Made by a program: the position numbers and the translations under genes. Below the pieces are notes generated by a model that saw only the letters and a list, made by a program, of their open reading frames with translations, did not search any database and was not told the origin of the DNA. A DNA stretch of 64,000 nt from Pegoplata infirma (Eukaryota; Arthropoda; Insecta; Diptera; Anthomyiidae), in the NCBI GenBank assembly GCA_963921195.1, contig OY992540.1, positions 37,192,971 to 37,256,970 of the forward strand. The letters run 5' to 3'. This document shows positions 1 through 17,825 of this stretch, piece by piece (positions within the stretch are counted from its first letter, which is position 1; each line of letters starts with the position of its first letter).

Positions 1-535
1 GATTCTGAGACATTTTTTGTATAGAAAAATTCTCAGATTCTGAGACATTTTTTCTATAGAAAAATTCTCAGATTCTGAGACATTTTTTTTCTCAGAATCT
101 GAGACATTTTTTCGATAGAAAAATTCTCAGAATCTGAGACATTTTTTCTATAGAAAAATTCTCAGATTCTGCGACATTTTTTCTATAGAAAAATTCTCAG
201 ATTCTGAGACATTTTTTCTATAGAAAAATTCTCAGATTCTGAGACATTTTTTGTATAGAAAAATTCTCAGATTCTGAGACATTTTTTCTATAGAAAAATT
301 CTCAGATTCTGAGACATTTTTTCTATAGAAAAATTCTCAGATTCTGAGACATTTTTTCTATAGAAAAATTCTCAGATTCTGAGACATTTTTTCTATAGAA
401 AAATTCTCAGATTCTGAGACATTTTTTCTATAGAAAAAATCTCAGATTCTGAGACATTTTTTGTATAGAAAAATTCTCAGATTTTTTCTACAGAAAAATT
501 CTGGCATTTTGAGACATTTTTTCTATAGAAAAATT
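1..535. repeat. 35-bp tandem satellite
   Basis: About 15 head-to-tail copies of a 35-bp unit built from GATTCTGAGACATTTTTT and CTATAGAAAAATTCTCA. Copies differ by a few substitutions (CTATAG/GTATAG/CGATAG) and the array decays after about 480. TCTCAGATTCTGAGA and TTTTTCTATAGAAAAA are near-palindromes, so each unit can form two small hairpins. The array is cut by the window start, so its true length is unknown. Diverged relatives occur at 37.4-38.2, 40.4-40.6, 41.3-42.2 and 43.5-43.7 kb. Confidence 0.95.
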
Positions 536-2221
536 CAAAATTTTCTTTTCTATAGAAAAATTGAAACAGTTTTTCCATATAAAAATTATCAGATACTAAA
601 TTAGTGAAGTAAGACTTTTGATTAACTTAAATAAAATCTCTTGAAACTTCCAGGTCGTTTTTTATTTTAAATTAAAAAATATTTACCTTATTCTAATTAG
701 CAAGCAACCAAAATACAGCAATTTAATAATTATTATTAACTAAAAAGGTAGTTAAAAATAAAATTATTTATTTAATCGTTGTATTTAGCTATTTAAAGTT
801 GTTTTCAACTGTTCATATAGTTGTATTCAGCTATTTTTTCAAAATATGTCAAATATAAGTTGAAATCAACTAAATATTGGTAATAGTAACGACTTATATA
901 GTTGATTTTATATTTTGATTTATTCGTAGTTATCAGCAACTTAAGAAAATCAACTAAACTTTAGTTAGTGGTAATTCACCTACAAAATAGTTGATATTTA
1001 AGTTGTAATCAACTACAAAATTTTTTGGGTGTAGAACACCAAAAAAATTCGAAAATTTTCATTTTCACATTTTTTATGTGAATTACTTTTTTTGGAACAG
1101 CGGCCTATGTTACTTTTTATTCACCAGCTGGTGAAAAACGGAGTGAGTTACAAACCCAATTAACTAAAACATGGTCAATACTGGATCTAAATTTAAGAAT
1201 TTAGGTTAAAAACTTGTTTACTACGTCAACATTTTGATAATTGAATTTAAATCCTAAATAATTGTTAAAGTTAATAAATATCTGATATTACAAAATATTT
1301 ATAAACATTCAATTTAACTAATAATTCCAATTTTAAATGAATGAATATTATATAACATTGTAACTAACCACTCGTACATAGTAAAACAAATCTATTTATG
1401 ACTAATTTACCTAAAATACACTGAGAAAAAAAATCTTCATAATATTATTGAAAATTATTGTTTTGTTACAATGATAAAGAAATTCATCAAATCTATGAAA
1501 GTTTTTGACAAAAATAGATTTTTACGAATACTTTCATAAATTCTATTATTATTGCTTTTGCATTGACATTAAGTTTGTAGTTTTTTTTGGTTCTTTTGTG
1601 AACTTTTTTTTTTATTAAGTTAATATCAGTTGTCATTTTTGTCATGCACCATTTATTTTTTTCACTGTACAAACATTCATATTTAATAATATAGTGAATA
1701 AATCGGTTGTGGTTTAAAATTCAAATACTTTTACGAGAAACGGTATTTATAGTATGATTAAAATTTCTTTAAAATAACATGTAATAATGGACAATTACAA
1801 TTAGAAAATTTTACAACTAAAAAGAAACAAATAATAATAATAATTGCATGTTATGAAATAATTGAAATTTTTCGTTTGAAAACAACCACTTATGAATAAA
1901 AAAAACAGAAACCCCTATAAACAACCACTTTTTTTGTTGTTTTTACATGAATTAAAATTGTTGGCGGTATAAAAATTAAAATTTTTATATGAATATACTT
2001 CCAAACTTCAAACAAACATTGTTGACATTCCATTTAACTTAAGATGACTTTTTATTAATCTTGTATTTTTTTTTGAATTCTCATAATAAAAATTACCTTT
2101 TTCATAATCATTACAAAGTTGCAACTAAATAATAGGTAAGAGTTTTTACATGTGGCTTTGTGAATATTTTAAAACCCCTCACAATAAGAGCGTTTTAAAA
2201 CAATGGATTAAGTTTTTTTAT
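536..2221. other. AT-rich stretch without a gene
   Basis: No coding signal. Positions 640-1034 are rich in GTTGATTTCAACTA-type short inverted motifs and end in TTTTTTGGGTGTAG, resembling one end of the TA-flanked MITE family at 3410, but no left terminus is seen. The 12-bp palindrome CACCAGCTGGTG lies at 1122-1133. The rest (1140-2220) is unremarkable AT-rich DNA. Confidence 0.5.
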
Positions 2222-2487
2222 GTTTTTATACCCTCCACTTATTGTTAGTGATAGAGGGTATATATAAGTTTGTCATTCCGTTTGTAACTCACCGAAATAT
2301 CGGTCTGGGACCACATAAAGTATATATATTCATGATCCCCGATCGGTTTTAAGACATTCTAGCGAAGTCCGTCTGTCTGTGGAAATGGTGATCACGGCCA
2401 AAATATTATACGGAGATGATTGAAACATATTTATTGGGAGTTCTCCCGAAAAGTTTGGTATCGCATTTAAGCGATATCGGTTCAGCG
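2222..2487 (+). mobile_element. DINE-1-like (Helentron) element, 5' part
   Basis: Starts with TTTTTATACCCTCCACTT and a hairpin returning as GATAGAGGGTATATATAAG. It continues through TTGTCATTCCGTTTGTAAC, the ATAAAGTATATATATTCATG tract and a short GTCTGTCTG microsatellite, and stops at GATATCGGTTCAGCG. The sequence resumes at 13255 after a 10.8-kb insertion. An undisturbed reference for this junction is at about 22570-22620. DINE-1 elements are non-autonomous relatives of Helentrons and are abundant in flies; the family call rests on remembered INE-1 features. Confidence 0.85.
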
Positions 2488-2503
2488 CACAGTGGGTTGA
2501 ACG

Positions 2504-3409
2504 ATAGGCAAAATGGGGATTAATTCAGGGATGCCGTAATTTTGAAATATTATAATTTTTTATTGATGAATACTTCTTAATCAACAAAAAACTACTATTT
2601 TGAAAAAAAAAAATATGAAAAAAAAAAATTTTTTAACCTGCTAGGCACTTTTTCGATTTTTGGAAAAACTTATCTTGAGTCACAATTTTTGCTGTAACTT
2701 TGGAAGCAAAAGCGATAAATTAATGAATCAAATTGCAAATTAAAGAATATTTAATGCGTTTTTATTAAATTTAAAAAAAAAATAAGTACGTTATTTTATT
2801 AGAATAAATTTTTTATAAAATTTTATTTTTGTGGTTCATAAAATTAAAAAAAAAAATAAATTTTCTTCAAAAAAAGGAATCACATTTTTTTTTTTATTTA
2901 AAAATCGTATAAATACAAAAAATTTAACATTTTCAAAACAAAACTTGATTCATACATATATTTTAAATACAATATTTTTTTATTTAAAAATCAAAACTAG
3001 TCCAAAAAAATCAAAATGTTCGATAAAAAATATTGATTCATAAATTTTGTTGTAACTTTAAAATTAAAATCGATAACTTAATAAATTAAAATTCAAATTT
3101 AATTATACTATAACCACAGAAAAAAATGTTGAGTAAATTTTAAAGAGTATTAATTGATAATAACTCATGTTTTTACCAGTAAATAATTTAAAAGTGTTGA
3201 GTAAATATTTAATAAAATTTATCGAAAAATTTGAGAGAATCAATAAAAAAAACTACTAAATTTTTATTAAATTATGTACTAATTTTTTTAATTTCTGAGT
3301 AAATTTATAATTACTCAATTAAAAAATTATAATTTTTGTTTTAAGTTTTAATAATTCATTACTCGAATTGTTTTCTAACATATTTTTTTGTATGCGCTAA
3401 TTATGCCTA
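2504..3409. other. Interior of Transib-like element, no gene
   Basis: AT-rich with long A and T runs. An open frame at 2831-3043 is compositionally trivial (Lys/Asn/Phe-rich, no motif). No transposase domain is seen. Confidence 0.5.
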
Positions 3410-3977
3410 CACTCAAAAAATTATGTAAGTAAAATCAACTGAAAATGTCAGTTAAAATAACTACTTTGTAAGTTGTTTTGGGGTCAACTACTTTTTCAGT
3501 TAAATCAACTTACAATGTTAGTTATTTTAACTGACAAAAAACAACTGACTTATGTAGTAAAAACTACTTACATTTGTAGTCAAAACAACTAAAATGTAGT
3601 AAAAATAAAATAATCAATAAATATTTTTTTTTTTTTTTTCAAAAAATTTTTCAGAAAAAAAATTTGAAGACAAAATTTTTTTTTTTTTTTTTAAAGTTGT
3701 GAAAAGTAAAAAAAAAACGAAAATTTATTTTTATTTTTTGGAAAAAAACTGAAAATTTTTCAGAGATAAAAAAAATAAAATTAACTACTTTAAATAACTG
3801 TTACTACATCACAGTACTTTTTTGTTAGTTATTCAAAAAAAATACTTAAAATAACTAACAGAAATAGTTGTTTGATATTTTTCATACAAAAACAACTGAC
3901 TTTGTAGTTGAAAACAACTAACTACTGTAAAATATACAAACAACTAACATGTAGTTACTTACATAATTTTCTGAGTG
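3410..3977. mobile_element. MITE with CACTCAAAAAATTATGT termini, copy 1
   Basis: A 568-bp element with inverted termini CACTCAAAAAATTATGTAAG and CACTCAGAAAATTATGTAAG (reverse complement of the right end), flanked by TA on both sides (3408-3409, 3978-3979). The interior is filled with short inverted motifs of the GTAGTT/AACTAC type. A near-identical copy lies at 22943-23507. The TA duplication suggests Tc1/mariner-type mobilisation. No coding capacity. Confidence 0.88.
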
Positions 3978-4205
3978 TAGTAAATAATTTAGAAAAGCTT
4001 TATATTATATTCTTTAAGAATAACAACACAGTAAAAATATTAAATTCGGTTATTCGCTACAAGTTAACCTAATTAAGGTTTGTTTGATATATGAGGCATT
4101 CCACTAAATACAATAGAGTGGACTGAAAATCCATTATGACAAATTTTGTCAAATTTGCAGCTGTTTAGATATTTAAGTGTTTAAATAAATAATGCTGTAT
4201 TTTAT

Positions 4206-4309
4206 ACCGCGATCATGGCAAAAATATTAACCAGATATCTAGTTATCCTAAGTAGTTTGGTATTGCATTTGAGCGATATCGGTGTTGCGGCTTAAAAGTT
4301 ATGAACGGA
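4206..4309 (+). mobile_element. DINE-1-like fragment, left of the LINE
   Basis: Begins inside the DINE-1 middle (GCGATCATGGCAAAAATATT) and runs through TTGGTATTGCATTTGAGCGATATCGG to AAAGTTATGAACGGA, where the LINE is inserted. It continues after the LINE at 12309. Its 5' hairpin is absent. Just before it (4087-4110) is an isolated TGAGGCATTCCAC terminus of the kind seen complete at 42482. Confidence 0.8.
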
Positions 4310-4341
4310 GTTTGAGTTTGATTGTGAAAGAAGACAGACGC
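4309..4341 (+). promoter_or_regulatory. Internal (downstream) LINE promoter elements
   Basis: Taking A4309 as +1 (context GGAGTT, matching the AGT core of an arthropod initiator), the pentamer AGACG falls at 4336-4340, exactly +28 to +32. This is the position and sequence of the downstream promoter element used by insect non-LTR elements such as I, jockey and F, which must carry their promoter inside the transcript. It supports 4309/4310 as the true 5' end and not a truncation point. Confidence 0.6.
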
Positions 4342-4806
4342 TTTTGTTTAGACTTCGTATTCAAAATTATATAAAACCAAAAACAAAACAAATACAGAAA
4401 CACTGTGTGTCTAAAAATGTAAATAATAAACACAGAAATACATAAGATTCAAGGAAGTGAGGTGAAATAATTGAAAACTAAAAAAAAAAAAAACAAAATA
4501 AATTGCAATTGTTTAAGTAATCCTAAATTATTTGGCAAAGTGAAGAAATCCTATCATACTTGTTTAATCAAATCAGCTGACCGATTGTCCGAATGCAACA
4601 TAAACAACAAAAAAAATAATAAAATTAAAAGCTCTTTTTATGTAAACACACTGTTAATACTACACTATTGTGAATAGTAGGATCAATATAACTACCCTGT
4701 TATTATTGTGAATGAAGTGAAGCAATATTTATACGGTTTGTGTCTTTGCTAGGATAGTTATTGAAGAGAAGAAGCATTCAGTGGTTCCCAAACAATAAAG
4801 TTTACC

Positions 4807-5562
4807 ATGGAAAATCAAGGTCAAAATGTAGGAGAAATGTCAGCTAGCGATCTTATGAGAATGATGGCCATATTATTAGAAGACAAACTAAAAAATTTGC
4901 CAACTAAAGAAGACATTGAAGGAATTAAAGTACAGATGAGGAAAATAACAAAACAAGTAGATGAGCTTAAAAAGGAAAATCAGTTATTAAAGAATGAAAT
5001 TTCGAATATACAAGCTGAAAAAAATCTTTACATTCAGAGATTGGATTATATAGAACATCAATTTAAAAGAAAAAACATCATCTTTAAAGGCATTGAAAAT
5101 CAAACCGCATCTTTAAGTGAAGCCGTTAAAAAAGTCTGCAGTGAAAAACTTAAAATAAATAAACCTATCGTTAAATCTACAAAAAAACTAACTACATACA
5201 ACGGAAAAATAGCGGTAATAGCGGAAATGGAATCTGCCGATGCTGCAAATGAGGTACTTAAACGAGGTAAGATGCTAAAAGGGACAAATATCTATATGGA
5301 GAAAGATTTAAGCAAAGCCAAACTACAACAGAAAAAAGTAATGCTCGAGCTGAAGAAACAACTTATAGCAACAGATCAATCCCATCGTGTGAGTGTCATC
5401 AACGAGAAATTGAGAGTGGAAAATTCTTGGTTCTTATGGGATAAAAACTGTAATTTGAAATGTGGTACCCAAGATGCAAAAGAAGTTATAGAAAAAATAT
5501 ACAAAAACGCAACAATAGATTTAGATTACAACAGAATTCTGGAAAAAATATGTTATAATTAA
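4807..5562 (+). CDS. LINE ORF1 protein (coiled coil plus RRM-like domain)
   Basis: An intact 251-codon frame starting ACCATGG (good fly context) and ending TAA. Residues 1-35 are a short helical lead. Residues about 38-88 are a heptad-rich coiled coil (KKENQLLKNEISNIQAEK). Residues 90-96 (NIIFKGI) and 133-142 (GKIAVIAEME) sit where the RNP2 and RNP1 strands of an RNA-recognition motif would fall. Residues 163-215 (YMEKDLSKAKLQQKK ... SWFLWD) resemble the basic C-terminal domain of L1-type ORF1 proteins. No CCHC zinc knuckle is seen, unlike jockey-type Gag. Expected role: trimeric RNA-binding chaperone of the LINE RNP. It sits in a full-length insertion with no ORF2. The family assignment is from architecture only; the clade is unknown. 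Confidence 0.8.
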   Translation: MENQGQNVGEMSASDLMRMMAILLEDKLKNLPTKEDIEGIKVQMRKITKQVDELKKENQLLKNEISNIQAEKNLYIQRLDYIEHQFKRKNIIFKGIENQTASLSEAVKKVCSEKLKINKPIVKSTKKLTTYNGKIAVIAEMESADAANEVLKRGKMLKGTNIYMEKDLSKAKLQQKKVMLELKKQLIATDQSHRVSVINEKLRVENSWFLWDKNCNLKCGTQDAKEVIEKIYKNATIDLDYNRILEKICYN

Positions 5563-5776
5563 ATCACAAAAATTTTAAGAAATACTTTGTTAATATTTAG
5601 AAAAAAATTTAAACAATTAGCTTAAATGTAATTAAAAAAAACATAAACAAAAGTATTCAAACTTCCGACAGACGACTATAAGTCATTGTCGTATGTTCAC
5701 ATTTTCAAAGAAAGCAAAAATGTATTTATAGAATTAAGATATTTTTGTAAATATGTATTTTGAAATAAAGAACACC
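5563..5776 (+). other. LINE 3' UTR
   Basis: 214 bp between the ORF1 stop and the AACT tail. It contains CTTCCGACAGACGACTATAAGTC, which could form the structured element recognised by the reverse transcriptase of an autonomous partner, and ends TTTGAAATAAAGAACACC. The AATAAA near the end may act as a polyadenylation signal. Confidence 0.6.
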
Positions 5777-12440
<6,664 letters not shown>

Positions 12441-13239
12441 CTTTTAAACAATTTCGCGATTTTTTTTTTCAAAAACTGCATGGGTTTTATTTTTATTTTA
12501 AGCAAAAACATTACCAACTTCGATAAAAAGTAACTTTACACCCCACTCTAATATATATGATCATTAAAATTATTTGTTATTATAATTAAATTACACATTT
12601 ATAATAAATAGTTATAAATAAAAACGGTAAACAACATAAAGACAATAGAAAAACTAAAACAAAAAACAAGTATTAGCTATTAAGATTTCGAGCATATAAT
12701 TTTTTTACACTGGAGATGTTTAAAAAGAATCTCTTGTATTTTTCGTATTGGCAAGTCTTGGCATTGGTTCTTTCATGGGTTTTAAAGCAAAAATCCTATA
12801 TTTTATCACTATGTTCTCAGATACGCCCGAGCTCATCAGAGTAGCAACCAAAACTCAGCATATATATAAAAAATACCCCATTTTTAGGGTATTTTTTAAA
12901 AAATTATTAAAACAATTTTTTCAACTTTTATCTTAACAACCGCTTGTCAATAATATAGTTAAATACCTGTAGTTTAAGAATCCATTTTACAAAAATTTTT
13001 ATTTTTAGCTGAAAACAAAAAAAAAATCACTTGAAATATTTCGTTTTTCACTTTTTACCACTATACACTAAATTAATTAAAATTATTAAACTTTGAGAGA
13101 GCATAGCAAAAAAAGTAAACAACTTAGAACACTAATTTTGACAGCTTTTGATGGAGAATTTTATCCTCTTTAAACCCATTAAAAAAAATATTACAATATA
13201 CCAACTTCAAATTTTTAATTAATCCTCAGTTTTGATAGT
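12441..13239. other. Interior of Transib-like element, right side
   Basis: AT-rich, no gene. TACCCCATTTTTAGGGTA at 12876-12893 forms a small hairpin. The open frame at 12748-12936 shows no domain or homology signal. Confidence 0.45.
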
Positions 13240-13254
13240 GTTCAACCCAATGTG

Positions 13255-13598
13255 CAGCGGTTCAAAAGTTATGAACGAAAATATAAGGACACCTCAAAAA
13301 TGTTAGTACATTCAACATAACCTAAAAATACAAAACGCTTTAATTCGGCTGCTGGTTGACATATGTAAACATAATTCAACACCAAATGGTATTTAAACAA
13401 GTACGAAAATATTTTTTTGACAAAAAAAGAAAAAAATTGCGGATTTTTTTTTTCCAAAAATTTTTTTCGCGGAAATTTTTTTTTTTTTCAAAAGTAATTT
13501 CCTTTTAAAAAAAGTTTTTTGCAATAATATTTTTGAAATTGTGGAGGGTATCACTACATTCGGCAAGTCCGAATATAACTTTTTTACGTGTTTTTCTT
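13255..13598 (+). mobile_element. DINE-1-like element, 3' part
   Basis: Begins with the duplicated CAGCG, then GTTCAAAAGTTATGAACG, and ends with GGAGGGTATCACTACATTCGGC, the hairpin TTCGGCAAGTCCGAA and TTTTTTACGTGTTTTT. It completes the copy begun at 2222. The hairpin and terminal ACTTG-like motif are degenerate (ACGTG). Confidence 0.85.
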
Positions 13599-15411
13599 AT
13601 AAATTATTACATTCAGATGTGCTATAATTTTTAACACCCCTCTATTAAAAAATGCCTGCGAATTTTGTACTCTTGCCAAAAACATTAAATCATGATAATG
13701 TTATGATGAAGATTTCGGTGGACTAGCAAAGCAAAGTTTTTTTTTGGAAAAAAATAATGTTATGGTGATTTCTTTTCTGAAAAAAATGTTTGCCTTTTTA
13801 GGGTAAACATTTTTAAAATGTTTAACTCAAACCTTCAAAAATTTGCATTTTATTTGACTGGAATAGAACACAACATCCAGAAATACTCTGCCCTGTATTT
13901 TTTAACAGCTGTTTTCAGAAAACAACACAGAAAAAGTCAGCTGTTGTATAAGGCAATTTCAACCCCGTGATTTTTTACGGGGTAAAAAGTGCAACTTTTT
14001 TGCACTTTATAGGGCAGACATTTTTAGAAAAGAACACGATATTCTTCTCTTTTTAGAAAAGAACACAAAAACATAATTTTTGGGGCGAAATGCAAAAAAA
14101 AGGCACATTTTTTGCCAGAAAAGAAAACACAATTAGATTCATTTGCCTTTCCATGCAAAACGAATTGAAATATCGGTCGTGGACTCCATTAAGATCAAAT
14201 ATTATTGATCCATTTCTAAGACACTCTAGTTATATACATCCGTCCATCTGTCTGTAGAAAGCAAGATGTAGTCCAAACCAAAAGAGCTGTAAATTTGGTA
14301 AACGTGTGTATTACTAAAATAAAAAAAGTAATTTTACATTTTAGAGAGTATAAAAGATTTGGCACAAAAGAATTTAACACTCTCTCTCATTTGTTTTTTG
14401 TACATTTGTTAAAGAAATAAAACATTTATATATCAGAAGTTTAGACTTGGTGGAAAAGTAGTTTTGGTACAAAAAAAAAATGAGAAAAAAAGAAAAAAAT
14501 TTTTTGATGAAAAACGTTTTTGATAAAAAAACAAATTTTTGATGAAAATTGTTTATGTAAAAATTTTTTTGATAAAAAAAAAAAAAAATTTGACGAAAAA
14601 AAATAATGAAAAAAAAAAAAGAAAATATTGATGAAAAATTTTTTTTGATGTAAAAAAATTTATGAAAAAAAAAAAATTATAAAAAAAAAAAATTTAAATG
14701 TTTTTTGAATTGTTTAAATATCCTTTCTATTTACTGAGATATCGCCCGTTGAAATTTATATGATGTGTTTAGTGAAAACATACCACTTTCAGCCGCATCC
14801 AGAGTCACGAAACGAGAAAAAATTTCAGGTTAAGATATCTCAGAGATGAAATAAGGTATTATTTGGTTAAACATTCATTTTAAAGGTAATTTGTAGGACT
14901 TTCAGACGACATATCAGGTTTTATAAATAAAGGCAAATTTTTGCAGTTATAACGTCTCGAATATGGCGAAAAATGGGGGTTTTCAACTTAAAGCTAAGAT
15001 ATCTCGAAAACCTGATGTGATTGGCAATTCTGAGACCAGATTCGGATTCAGCGCAACTCAAACTCTTAGAAAAGTAACCTCTGGTCTATCGGTTAAAAAT
15101 TTGTTGGCCTGTGTAATTATGTTACGCTTTATTCACCAGCTGGTGAAAAATAATTACAATTTTGATTTAACAGACTTTTTACCTTGATTTTCAATTCCCT
15201 TTTGCGTTTTCTTCTCTTATTCTACCTCTTTTGCCCACAAACTCGAATGCAGTAGCAGACATGCAAGGAAAAAAGTCTGTGTGTAAAGTCCGTCTTATTG
15301 TTAGTAAATCTTTGGCGTCCTATGCTACAGTGGGAGTTAAAGGAACCCATTACTCGTATATAAAAAGTCGTTCATAATTCATAGTGCGTTCTGTTACCAA
15401 TTTTTTATAAC
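13599..15411. other. AT-rich gene-free stretch with TE scraps
   Basis: 14156-14300 is a worn DINE-1 fragment (GAATTGAAATATCGGTCG ... CCGTCCATCTGTCTGTAG). 13980-14110 repeats TTTTTAGAAAAGAACACGAT-like phrases recalling the element at 45659. 14460-14700 is A-rich low complexity (GATGAAAAATTTTT). 15134-15145 is CACCAGCTGGTG. 15270-15300 (GTGTGTAAAGTCCGTCTTA) looks like one end of the small MITE at 50990. The frame at 14963-15187 reads through repeat-like DNA and is not called. Confidence 0.5.
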
Positions 15412-16199
15412 AAAACAAGTAAGAAAATTATAGTCGGTCAAGACCGACCATATAATACCCTACACCAGAGTTTCCCGCAAAATAAGTCCCAAGTTCAAAC
15501 ATGGAATAATTAGATCTCTATTTTGTCAAATCTTTAATAAGTGTAAAAAGCACTCACCAATCAAATTTGAGTGTAATAGGCTTCTTTTTGTTGACTATAA
15601 ACCGCTTCAACTGAATATCGGGCGAAATTTTCACATGGGACCTAAGTCCAAAAATGGTCCGATGATAATCAGATTTGATAAGGTTATTAAAGTACGCGTT
15701 TAACATACACAAACAGAATTTTAATTAAATATTTTCTATTTTCATGAGATTTGAGAGATTTATGTGAATGGGGCTACAAGAAGAACTAGTCCGATTTCTT
15801 TAAAATTCGAAATGGTAATTTTTAGGGATGAAACATGATTACCTGCCAAATTTCAAAAAGATACCTACTAAAATGCGGCTATTAGAGTCATTTGAGCCGA
15901 AGCTAAAGAGGACCTTCGTATGGGGGATAGGTCTAAATATGGACCGATTTTTTCCAATTTCAATAGGCTTCGTCCTTGGACCAAAAGAGGCTTAAGTTTC
16001 AAATTTTAAGTCAATTGATTAAAAATTGTGACCTGTATCGTGTTTACACCATTTACATGGACAGACAGAAGGACGGACAGACGGACGGACATCGCTAAAT
16101 CGACTCAAAAAGTGATTCTAAGTTGATCGGTATACTTAAAAGTGGGTCTAGGACCAATATTTCGGGTTGTTACAAACATCAGCACAAACTCATTATACC
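15412..16199 (-). mobile_element. DINE-2-like (Helentron) element, 3' and middle part
   Basis: Read on the minus strand, it ends with the hairpin GGTCGGTCTTGACCGAC, then TATAATTTTCTTACTTGTTTT. Upstream lie CCGTCCGTCTGTCC and GTCGATTTAGCGATGTCCG. This second DINE-like subfamily differs from DINE-1 by GGTCTTGACC instead of the TTCGGC hairpin. A hAT element interrupts it at 16200; its 5' end lies at 17152-17190. Confidence 0.85.
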
Positions 16200-17151
16200 T
16201 AGGCTAACCATTCGTACTGATTTGATCAGTACATGTACTAATTTTTGATCACGTGTACTGATAAAAAAACGTTGTACTGATTTGTACTGATTTTTTGAAA
16301 TATGTACTGATTGTACTGATTTTTGAACATTTCATAATAAAAAATATTTGTATTCGAAAATTTTATACAAGAACTTAAATTTTCATAAAATACGTCGTAA
16401 GAGTAGTTTTTAATAAATCTGATAACGAAATAATTTATAGTAAATTAATTCTAACGAGGTTAGATTTCGTCAATCAGGTTAGATTTCGTGATAACGAGAT
16501 AATTTATAGTAAAATAATTCTAAGGAGGTTAGATTTCGTCAATCAAGAGGTTCCTTAACACAAAAATTTATATGAGCACGAGGTTATTTTGATTTTCATC
16601 AATTTACATGAAAAGTTGCACAGAATCCTTGAGGTTTCCTAAAACGAAAAGGCCACTGGATGATGGATTTTATATATTTTTAGAAATATAATGTAATTGC
16701 ATGAATCCAAATGATTCTGAGATGATTGGTGAGGTCATCAGTATTTATTGGAAAAAGCGGTCAGGGCTATTCAAAAAACATGTGCTCATTCCTTGGAAAG
16801 TTTTTTAAAAGGAAAAGTCAACAAAGCTAAAAAGAAAAGAAAAAAATCTGAAAACGTGTGGGTTTTTGTTCTATTTTCTGCACTGAAACGATCAAAATAT
16901 TCAAATTAAGTTGTTTCAAGTCAACTAAATTTTCAGCAAAATAACAAGAACAGTTTGTGGCATTTGTTTTTTGACAGTTGTTTTTATAGAAATACTAACT
17001 GTTACCGAGTTTGTTAGTTTCACCAAAACTGTTTAAGTGTTGAAAAAAATCATTAGTGTTTTCCCATAGAAAAGTTTTATTTCTAAAAAAACAAAAAAAA
17101 CATAAAAACTTGGGCGTACTGATTTGAGTTCAGAAAAAAATGGTCACCCTA
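16200..17151. mobile_element. hAT-type non-autonomous element
   Basis: A 952-bp element with 8-bp duplication ATTATACC (16192-16199, 17152-17159). Termini TAGGCTAACCATT and, reverse complemented, TAGGGTGACCATT match at 11 of 13. Both ends are dense in GTACTGATT subterminal repeats, which usually bind hAT transposase. 16430-16540 contains an internal direct duplication (ATAATTTATAGTAAAATAATTCTAA ... GGTTAGATTTCGTCAATCA). No transposase. Confidence 0.88.
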
Positions 17152-17190
17152 ATTATACCCTGTACCACAGTGTGGTGTAGGGTATAAAAA
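17152..17190 (-). mobile_element. DINE-2-like 5' end
   Basis: On the minus strand TTTTTATACCCTACACCACAC then TGTGGTACAGGGTATAAT, the 5' hairpin of the DINE-2 subfamily, completing the copy at 15412-16199 after removal of the hAT element. Confidence 0.85.
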
Positions 17191-17730
17191 AATTGCTGGG
17201 ATGCAGTAAAAGCAAACAAAAACAACACTTCTGAAACACACAGTTATCATATAACATACTTTTAGGCAAATTAACAAAATAACTTTTGGCAAATAAAATA
17301 AAACGGTCACTTAAGTAATAATACAAACCGCCCATTTATTATTTACCAACATGTTCTAAAAAAATCATAATTTTATTTCAGAAAAACAAAAAAATCGTAC
17401 AATCATAAGTAAGTCGTGTATAAAACTGATATATTGTAAAACATCTCAACACCATAAATTCAATCTTATTAGACGGCTTACAAAAATTTAAATAATTTTA
17501 TTTTTTGGTTGTTGGAAAAATTAGTTGATTACTAAATAAAAACCATTTTTTAAATTATTAATGTTTGAACTTAAAAAAAAATCAACTTAGAAATATTTTT
17601 AAAACATTTTCTGAAAAATGTCTATAAATAATTTCATTTTCCAGATCGACCCTCGTAGCACATTTTTTATTTACTCAATCTAAACGCTATCAAGCTTAAA
17701 TTAAAGCTTTATAAATTGCCTACATAACTT
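17191..17730. other. AT-rich stretch, nothing recognised
   Basis: Higher complexity than its neighbours (for example 17400-17470 and 17640-17720) but no frame, splice pattern or repeat that I can support. Confidence 0.4.
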
Positions 17731-17825
17731 TTTTATACCCTCCACTTAGTGATAGAGGGTATATATAAGTTTGTCATTCCGTTTGTAACTCATCGAAATA
17801 TCGGTCTGGGACCCCATAAAGTATA
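17731..17825 (+). mobile_element. DINE-1-like element, 5' part
   Basis: TTTTTTATACCCTCCACTTAG, GATAGAGGGTATATATAAG, TTGTCATTCCGTTTGTAAC, then ACCCCATAAAGTATA, where a TA-flanked element begins. The copy resumes at 20948 and again at 22371. Confidence 0.88.

Noticed and set aside
1..535. CRISPR array
   Set aside because: Units are contiguous with no unique spacers, in a eukaryotic context.
2831..3043. 70-codon Lys/Asn/Phe-rich frame
   Set aside because: Composition expected from AT-rich DNA; no start context or motif.
4471..4677. 68-codon frame upstream of ORF1
   Set aside because: Begins at a non-ATG codon within the LINE 5' UTR and is Lys/Asn low complexity.
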